A stretch of 64,000 bases of DNA from Camarhynchus parvulus. Lineage: Eukaryota; Chordata; Aves; Passeriformes; Thraupidae. The stretch spans positions 1,364,001 to 1,428,000 of the forward strand of contig NC_044585.1 of assembly GCF_901933205.1 (NCBI RefSeq), in the 5' to 3' direction. This document shows positions 57,338 to 64,000 of the stretch, piece after piece. Position 1 is the stretch's first letter. Every line of letters begins with the position of its first letter. Made by a program: the position numbers and the translations under genes. The notes beneath the pieces were generated by a model, which saw only the letters and a program-made list of their open reading frames with translations, was not told the DNA's origin and searched no databases.

Positions 57338-57436
57338 CTGGCTGTGGCTCGGCAGGTTGAGGATATCCACACCACAGCGACTGAAGAGCCTGCGGTCGCG
57401 ATAAACGAGAACAGGTTCCCTTTCTTTGCTGGCTTT
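57338..57436 (-). CDS. HORMAD2: Candidate coding exon, probably HORMAD2 C-terminal region (partial)
   Basis: On the minus strand a 99-nt open segment lies between a good acceptor (gggtttttcag) and a consensus donor (CAG|gtgagt). It reads KASKEREPVLVYRDRR, then LFSRCGVDILNLPSHSQ. Its CpG content (tatcgcgaccgc, cagtcgctg) exceeds that of the AT-rich surroundings, as expected of coding DNA. In mammals the next gene beyond LIF is HORMAD2, in opposite orientation, so a minus-strand exon here fits. From memory, human HORMAD2 ends with an EPVKVFIPNRK-like segment, which EPVLVYRDRR resembles. HORMAD2 is a meiotic chromosome-axis HORMA protein. No HORMA-domain exon was found in the window, so the assignment remains tentative. 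Confidence 0.42.
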
Positions 57437-57739
57437 CTGAAAAACCCGGGGAGCATTCACTTTCCCCTTACAGAATGTTCCTAATATTCTGGGTTTTTTT
57501 AAGCAGTTTTAAATCTTAATTGCTGTTGGGATCTTTGGGTGATCAAAGGGAGGATGGCTGTGATTCTTTGTATTACTCAGTGCTGCATTAGCACCAGGAT
57601 CACATATTCATTTATTTTGGTTGAGGAGGTAACAGTCTCCTTTCACTGCACGCACACAATTACTGTAAGCATGCAGGGGACTTGCCAAATGATGCATGAG
57701 GGGAGGAGGAGAATCTTTGAAGAAAATTGTTCAAACGTA

Positions 57740-58105
57740 ATTTAGTTCACTAATTGGCAAGGGACCGTTACTAACGAATCGCTTCTGTTTTATGTCAGTA
57801 GTGAATCAGGTTGATCATGTGTAACATACATTAAGTCAGTTAATGAGTATTAACTAGAAATGCGACCGAAACACAAGAGAAAAAGGGTTTTTCACCTTTA
57901 ACTAGCCAAGCAGAATCACCAATAAATAAAAGGATATGTGTAAGTGGCTTAGATGATTCCAATCTGCAGTGGAAAGACTTTTCTTAGAAAATGATGGTAA
58001 CCACAAGTGGGGAAAAAAATCAGATGCTTACTGCGGCACTTCATCATCACTTGCTTTACTTCTAACTAAGCCTGAAATGAAAATGACTAAAAGTCATTAC
58101 CGTAA
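57740..58105. other. AT-rich unique block, possible enhancer-like conserved element
   Basis: 'tagttcactaattggcaagg', 'atgtcagtagtgaatcaggt', 'taagtcagttaatgagtatt' and 'gcggcacttcatcatcactt' stretches lack repeat resemblance and coding sense. Several homeodomain-type TAATT/TTAATG motifs are visible. The block sits just upstream, on the minus strand, of the candidate HORMAD2 exon. Confidence 0.25.
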
Positions 58106-58211
58106 AATAGCTGATTAGAACCCCATGTGAACTGAGACAGTGAGTCCTGGCCCTGGCTATGAGACCAGGGCATCATAAGGCCAGTGAAGGCGTGGGTTGA
58201 CCTGGTGGTGG

Positions 58212-58276
58212 CTGTGTGTGCACTTTCACTTGGGGACAGGACACCTGTGTGTGCACTTTCACTGGGGAAAGGACAC
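58212..58276. repeat. Two-copy 32-33-bp tandem repeat
   Basis: 'ctgtgtgtgcactttcactt ggggacaggacac' is followed directly by 'ctgtgtgtgcactttcactg gggaaaggacac'. A simple recent duplication. Confidence 0.9.
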
Positions 58277-58279
58277 TTG

Positions 58280-61200
58280 GCACCCCCCGGTCTGCACCAG
58301 ACAGGCTGATGTGCCCCTAAACCTTGGGAATCCCATGGAGAGCAGTGAGACCACCTTGCTGGAGCAGCCATAATCACAGCCATGCTTCACTCTCACCTCT
58401 GTGTGTGACCCAACAGCATGACACAGCTTTGGGTGCAGTCAGGGCTGCAGGAATGTGGCCCTCAGAGCCCAGCAGTGCCAGGGCAGAGCTGTGAGGTGAC
58501 AGCAGGCCCACGTGCAGAGCCTGGCTCACTTGTGGATGTGCAGCCCTGAGAGCAAACACTGTTACAAAACCTGGGCAGAAGGAAAGTTTCTGGCTGGCTC
58601 TGGCATGTGAACAAACTGGCTTATTAGGCTACAGGTGCAAAAATGAGAACATGGAGTGAAAGTGAGGATAAAATGGAGAATTCTGGTGCTCTGCAGGTTT
58701 TATGAAATAGGTATCAGGCCATGGAACCTGCCAGACACTGTGGGGGGCTCAGGGACAGGCAGGATCTGTTTGCTGTGATCTGCAGGATTGGCTTTAGGAT
58801 TGCAATCCAACACTCCACTGCCTGGAGAAGGAGGGTGGCAGAACATCTCGGGGGGCTCAGTCTGGGCATTACCTCTGCTCAGTCAGGCAGGTCCAGCCTT
58901 GGCTTTCAACTCAAGCTTTTTAACTTTCTGGCCAAGCAGAGTCAAAACAGAAGGGAGATGCATCAATCCCATCTCCTGGCAGCTTTAGGCAAGGAAAGAT
59001 CCCTGTTCCAGCAGGAAGGAAGGGCCCTGATGTCTGCAGCCAATCTTGGATACTGCCACAGCAGATGAGAGCTCCAGACTCTATGGATCAGATACTGTTA
59101 TGTGTTGCTCTCCTTACCTGTATTTGCAGCCACCAGGTACCTTTCTCACAGCAGGTTCTAAACTGGGTATTTTGCAACACAATTTATATCACATAACTGC
59201 TGAGCCCCTCGGCACCCCTTGGTGGGGTGCTGACTTAGAAATAAGCTGATAATACAGTCATGGCAACACTACTTGCAGAGTCAGAAGAAAAATCTAAATA
59301 TCCAGCACCAGCAGAAAATGTGTACAGATTAGTTTATCTCTGCACTCAATAGAGATAAAACCCCTTCATTGAAAAAAAAATCTAAGCTCCAGGAAACAGC
59401 AGAAAGGATGAAGTTAAGTACAGTGTGGTGGATCATGAGACATGCTGCCTGCTGGCATTGATACATCAGAGTTCATCTGGAAATAATGCCTTAAATCAGG
59501 GTGACAGGACAGTCCAGCCCCAGAGGAGAGGACTTATCCAGTGAGGGGCAGGGGGTGTGAGGGAAAGAGGCAGAAAGAAGCACACAGACACCGTTCATGT
59601 GGAATGATAAATTCTCAGCTTAAGAACATCAAACAAGTGCAGCTGGTTGGCAATGCCATGGCAGTTCTGGTGCTTGCTCTCTCTTGGCAATCCAGAGTTT
59701 TCACGAGACAAATGAACATGCAGAAATACACGTGGGATGGGGAAGAGTTAAACATTGGTCTGTACCAGTCAGATGACAATGCAAACTCACACCTTCCAAA
59801 TGTATTGTGTGTCAGAACGAACATAATCTCCTGCCATTCAGAGGCAGCTTCTCTGGTTCACTGACCTTCCTTTTCTTCTCAGGTCCTATTACCTCTTCCT
59901 GGCTGAAGGCAAGGTTCAGGAGGTTTATCTGTAAGAACCATCAGAAACAGGGATCATTCTCACAGGGCACGCTCCTGCAACATGAGTTAAAAAGTACAGC
60001 TTCCAAAAGTGTCATGTGTATGCCTGGATCCTCCTGGCTTTGCTCAGTGTGATCCTGTTCTCCAGAAAAGCAATTAGGCAAGGAATCAAAACTGGAGTAC
60101 TGGATGGAGCTGGGAATGTAACAGTTGTGCAAGCAACAGGTTCGGCTTCAGGGACAGGGAATGGATTTTGTGGCAAGGGGACAGGACCCATCTCCCCATC
60201 ACTGTCAGAAAATAGCAGGAGCAAGGAGATCCTTGAGGAATATAATAGCTGACAGGGCATTTGTTTCTCAACCAACCTCAGATAATCACAACATATGGAA
60301 AAGCAGGAGGCACTTGTAGGTGAAATTTGTCACAGCCTTTCAGGAGAAGACACACAGTCCCTCTGTTTGTACATCAGGGAATTCAGTGTGAGCTGGTCAA
60401 TCTCAGGCTTCAAAACTACCTGTGAGTCTGTGAAAAATAACTAAGCCAAGCAAACATTTTCCCAAAACGCTTAACTTCCCTCTAGAAAGACACAAACCTC
60501 TCCCAGAAATACTCTTAGCCTGCGACCCAAGAGGTTAAAAGACACAGATAAATATACGTGAGAATATAAGTGAGTCAATGGAACAGACACTTCAGACAGA
60601 CCACAGGGAGATGGACAGCCAGGACGACAGCTGAAGTGTTGGCTGTGCCAGGGGACAAACTCACTTATCCTCCTTATCATGTCACATATTTGCATTTCTA
60701 CAATAATAATCTGGAACTGCTGAGAGCAATGTGGGCTGTCGCCCACCCAGAAGGGACAAAGCACAGTCTGGCACTGTGGCCTCTCTCACTGGAGCTGAGG
60801 GGACACACCACAGCGCAGAGCTTCTCCTCCAAAACAAAGTTCACTTGGATGACAGCGAGGTGAAGGGCGAGGGAAAGGAGTGCTAAGAGAATTGCTGCTC
60901 CCAAACAGGAGTGCCTCCCTCTAGTGTCACTGCAAGGCACCAGGAACCCCGGAACTGCAGCAGGGGAAGCACAAGGAGTTAATGAAGAGCTGCTCCAGAA
61001 CACATCCCGGGGATGAGCACAAGGTCTTCAGATTACAAGATGTGGTCATTATAGAATTCCCCACTCACGTCACCAAGGCTGGCTTTCCATCTGACCTTGG
61101 AATGAGGCTTCGGCAATCTCTGCATAGCAATGGGTTTTCTAATGTGTGAAATAGCTCTGATTAGGGATTAACAGCAAAATACTTTGCAACAGCCTCCCTT

Positions 61201-63530
61201 CGCCTCTCTATCATGTTTCAATTTGTTTTTCTTCCCTCCTCTTCATTATGAGCCATACAATGTTGCTTAATGCAAAAGTACAATTTCCTTTCCCTAAAAG
61301 CAGAGAAAACAAGAATGTGCCAAAGTGGGCTGGGCAGGTTCTCCCTCACCCTGCACAGTCAGGCTGACAGAGCTTTCCAAGGCTGCCCAAGGTGTGTTTG
61401 CTTGAGGACAGATCCATGTGTTACAGCTCCTCACCTGATATTCAGCTGCTCCGACTGGCATTTTTGGCAGCAATTTACTTTCCTCTCCCTAACATTGTTT
61501 TAACCCGTCTGCTTCCTTCTATTTTTGAAGTGAAGGGCCCAGAGGAGGAAACCCTGCATCCAAACCTCTGCAGAGCTAACACAGCTGCAGGGTTTGTACC
61601 CTGTCTTGCTGGCCACACAACAAAGCAGGGGCACAATTCCCAGTCTCCCAGCCCCATCACCTGGATGAGACAGCTCTCCTTCTGTTTAAACCTAGCTCGA
61701 GCTGGTGCTTTAATTTCCGGAGGAATGGACCTTCCACAGCCCAGAAAGCTACTCAGTGAAGGTTTTACCCCTTTGCTATTCCTCCAGAATTTCCTGCATG
61801 GATGGGATACTTGTAAGGTGGAGAAATAGCCACAATGAGCAGCTGCTTGCACTCCAGCTCCCCCCAGGTCTCCTGCCCTTTACCACAGGCAGCATGAGCA
61901 CCTCACAGGAACCTGAGATGAGGAGTGAAAACATCCAAGGAAGCCGTGGAGGGCTCTAGAGAAGCACTATTCAGCCATTCAATGAATCAGATGTCAACAG
62001 TGAGAGCTATTTCACTGCAGCCAACGTGTCCTGGCCTGTCCCTGCCCAAGCTCACTTAGGAGCTTGGAGCCAGGAACAGACCCCAAGTCCAACTTCAGGT
62101 CCCATCCTTAACCAAACACTCCAGCCTCTTCCCCAGAAATGTGGCTCTAAAGGGGATTAAGTCAGATCCGACATGTGCTTATTTGACTTGAAGCAGAAAG
62201 TAAACCTCTTCAACGGTGTGGTGAGAAGCAGGAAATCCCTCCCATTGATTAAACATACAATCAAAGACTTCAGAAGTTAATTAATTCTAATTTTTCCCAC
62301 GTACTGGGATGCTTCACTTGAATAACTGATGTCAGAGCTTGGGCTGTGAGAATGTTGCATTTCCTCACACACAACCTCAGCCCCATGGATGAGCCAGGAG
62401 CTGCAGAAGCAGGTAGAACAAGGTGCAGCCCCTTGCACCCTCACCCCAAAAAGGGACCACGCTGACAGGTGGGACAAGCCCAGAGCAAGCAGCAAAGGCA
62501 GCAGCTCCATGACCTCCTGACTCTGAGTCCAAGGCAGAGTTCAGGGTCTGGGTCATATCATGAACACACAGTGAGTGTGAATCTCCTGTTTTACTACGTG
62601 TAAAAAGGCAATATTTTGCCGCAGGAGTTTTCCTGTAGAACTGCAGCTAACTTGTGAATCATACAAGTGTTACTAATTTCTGGCATAAAACTCACAGGAC
62701 AGCTGCGAGTTGTCTGGAGAAGATATCAGGCTAAAAATAGATTAGACTTAGATTAAAGCCTTCCCAAGGCAGACTGGTGGACGAAGCAGAGTGAGCAGAC
62801 CACAGCCACACTGCTATTCTTAGATAGACACAATCAGGACCCGGTTCTTGTGCTCTGCAGCTTGCAATCCCCAGTGTCCCCACATATTCCGGCCAAAAAT
62901 TCCCAGCATAAATTGAAGAAAATTTACAGCTCTCCTGACATGTGTTTTGCTTCCCAAGGCATCTTATGCAGAACAGCTAAAATTGCACAAGAGCATTCGG
63001 CTGTGTCCCTCTTTGTCCCTGGGCTGCCCCATGCTGGGGTTTGGCACTTGGCAGATTGTATGTCCTCAGAAGAGTTCCCTTTGTCCAGGACACGGAGGGT
63101 TTTGTTTGGTACCTTGTAACTATCACCACAAATTCACAAGCACATGAATGTCAAAAGAAGTGCAGTTCCATCGAGCAAGCTGGAAGAATAAGGGCTGAGA
63201 TACAAGACTGAGCTGCTGAAGAAAGGCAGAGTGACCCTCAGGTGTCAGGACAACACAGTTTGTGTGGAGGACTCTCATCATCAGAGATGTTAATCAGAGT
63301 GACCTGAGGCATCCTGTGATTTCAGCTGCAGCTACCACTGACTCAACAGCACAACAAACTCTTGTCACTTCCAAAAATCAACCTGGTGACTCTTCAGATT
63401 GGTCCCCTAAGACCTAATTCCTGCCTGCTCACTGACAGCTGCCGGCTCCGTGCTCCGAAGCACAGCAAAATCCCAGGGTCACAGGACACATCATGGTGTC
63501 AGTGGAAGGATGAGAGGAGATGGACCCGAA
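58280..63530. other. Spacer or possible HORMAD2 intron, no exon recognised
   Basis: Unique sequence of moderate AT content. I looked on the minus strand for HORMA-domain exons and found none I could support. Short open frames exist on both strands without splice or family support. Confidence 0.4.
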
Positions 63531-63537
63531 CTGAAAC

Positions 63538-63765
63538 CACAGAATCACAGATTCCCAGAATGGTTTGTGTTGGAAGGGATCTTAGAGCTCCTCTCATTCC
63601 ACTCCCCGGTCATAAGCAGGGGCACTTTCCACTAGCCCAGGTTGCTCCACAGCCCATCTAACCTGGCCTTGAGCACCTTCAGGGAAATACAAGAAATTCC
63701 ACTTAAACATAAGGACAAACTTTTAATTTTTTTACTGTGAGGGCAACCAAGTAGTGGTGAAAGTC
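63538..63765 (-). mobile_element. CR1 LINE 3' fragment, reverse orientation
   Basis: Begins with 'gaatcacagattcccagaat' and 'gttggaagggatcttagagc' and runs through 'cactttccactagcccaggt' and 'ccatctaacctggccttgag' to 'caaacttttaattttttta' and 'ctgtgagggcaaccaagtag'. This is the reverse complement of the CR1 3' UTR and the very end of ORF2. Confidence 0.92.
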
Positions 63766-64000
63766 AGCCAGGGAGGTTGTGGAGCCTCCTTCCTTGCAGA
63801 TACTCGCCACCTGAGAGGAGCAGGTCCCAAGGAACGCTCTCCCTTCCCCTGTGCTCTGAGCAGGTTGGTTGGCCCTGCTGACCCTGGTGCCTGTGCAGGG
63901 GTGGCTCTGTGGTTAAACCCCAGCACTGGGCTCCCAACAGTTTCCAGTGCCGTGGTCACACTGACATCAGAGGAATCCCTCCTGATTTCCATCTGTGCAG

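Noticed and set aside
60016..60252. 78-aa ORF with a hydrophobic N-terminus (MYAWILLALLSVILFS)
   Set aside because: Looks like a secreted or membrane peptide, but has no splice, promoter or conservation evidence. Such ORFs are expected by chance in a window this long.
61475..61852. 125-aa minus-strand ORF as a possible HORMAD2 exon
   Set aside because: No HORMA-domain motifs and no convincing splice sites.

Overview
The window is nuclear DNA from a bird. It holds many CR1 retrotransposon 3' ends, which end in the avian CR1 motif around 'ccattctgtgattctgtg', together with compact GC-rich genes and many minisatellites, as on an avian microchromosome. The gene order SF3A1 - TBC1D10A - CASTOR1 - OSM - LIF, all on the + strand, matches the vertebrate block on human 22q12.2 and probably lies on the chicken chromosome 15 equivalent. 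The finer lineage (galliform, passerine or other) cannot be fixed from this sequence alone.

Layout. 1-6.3 kb: the 3' half of SF3A1 (nine exons, U2 snRNP splicing factor). 6.3-8.5 kb: spacer ending in a ~32-bp minisatellite. 8.5-20.2 kb: complete TBC1D10A (EPI64), with a CCAAT/GC-box promoter, a short uORF and nine coding exons encoding 477 aa. 21.2-27.0 kb: complete CASTOR1, the cytosolic arginine sensor of mTORC1, nine exons, 330 aa, with all four known arginine-pocket residues present. 29.4-33.4 kb: a three-exon IL-6-family cytokine, best called oncostatin M, 216 aa, embedded in several tandem repeats. 37.2-41.0 kb: three-exon LIF, 211 aa. 41-64 kb: gene-poor and less GC-rich. It contains CR1 copies on both strands (one with reverse-transcriptase remnants), some non-coding stretches that look like regulatory DNA, and one candidate minus-strand exon at 57.3-57.4 kb. 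That exon is in the place and orientation expected for the 3' part of HORMAD2.

How the genes relate. They are syntenic neighbours, not an operon. SF3A1 acts in pre-mRNA splicing, TBC1D10A in Rab/actin control at microvilli and CASTOR1 in nutrient signalling. OSM and LIF are tandem duplicates with the same exon plan: a tiny signal-peptide exon ending in phase 1, a helix-A exon ending in phase 0 after an aromatic residue, and a large last exon. Both carry the FxxK receptor-binding motif before helix D and AU-rich 3' ends typical of short-lived cytokine mRNAs.

Most notable observations: (1) the avian OSM lacks one of the two disulfides of mammalian OSM, keeps the RRTR processing site, and resembles its neighbour LIF unusually closely at two positions; (2) a ~140-bp element is present twice, 0.9 kb apart, upstream of LIF; (3) a dense set of minisatellites sits around OSM, in its promoter flank, intron 1 and 3' UTR; (4) a minisatellite full of CAG trinucleotides abuts the TBC1D10A exon 5 acceptor; (5) SF3A1 has a probable GC-AG intron; (6) there is a candidate HORMAD2 exon. 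I found no wholly new biological system here. The strongest leads concern cytokine evolution and regulatory architecture.
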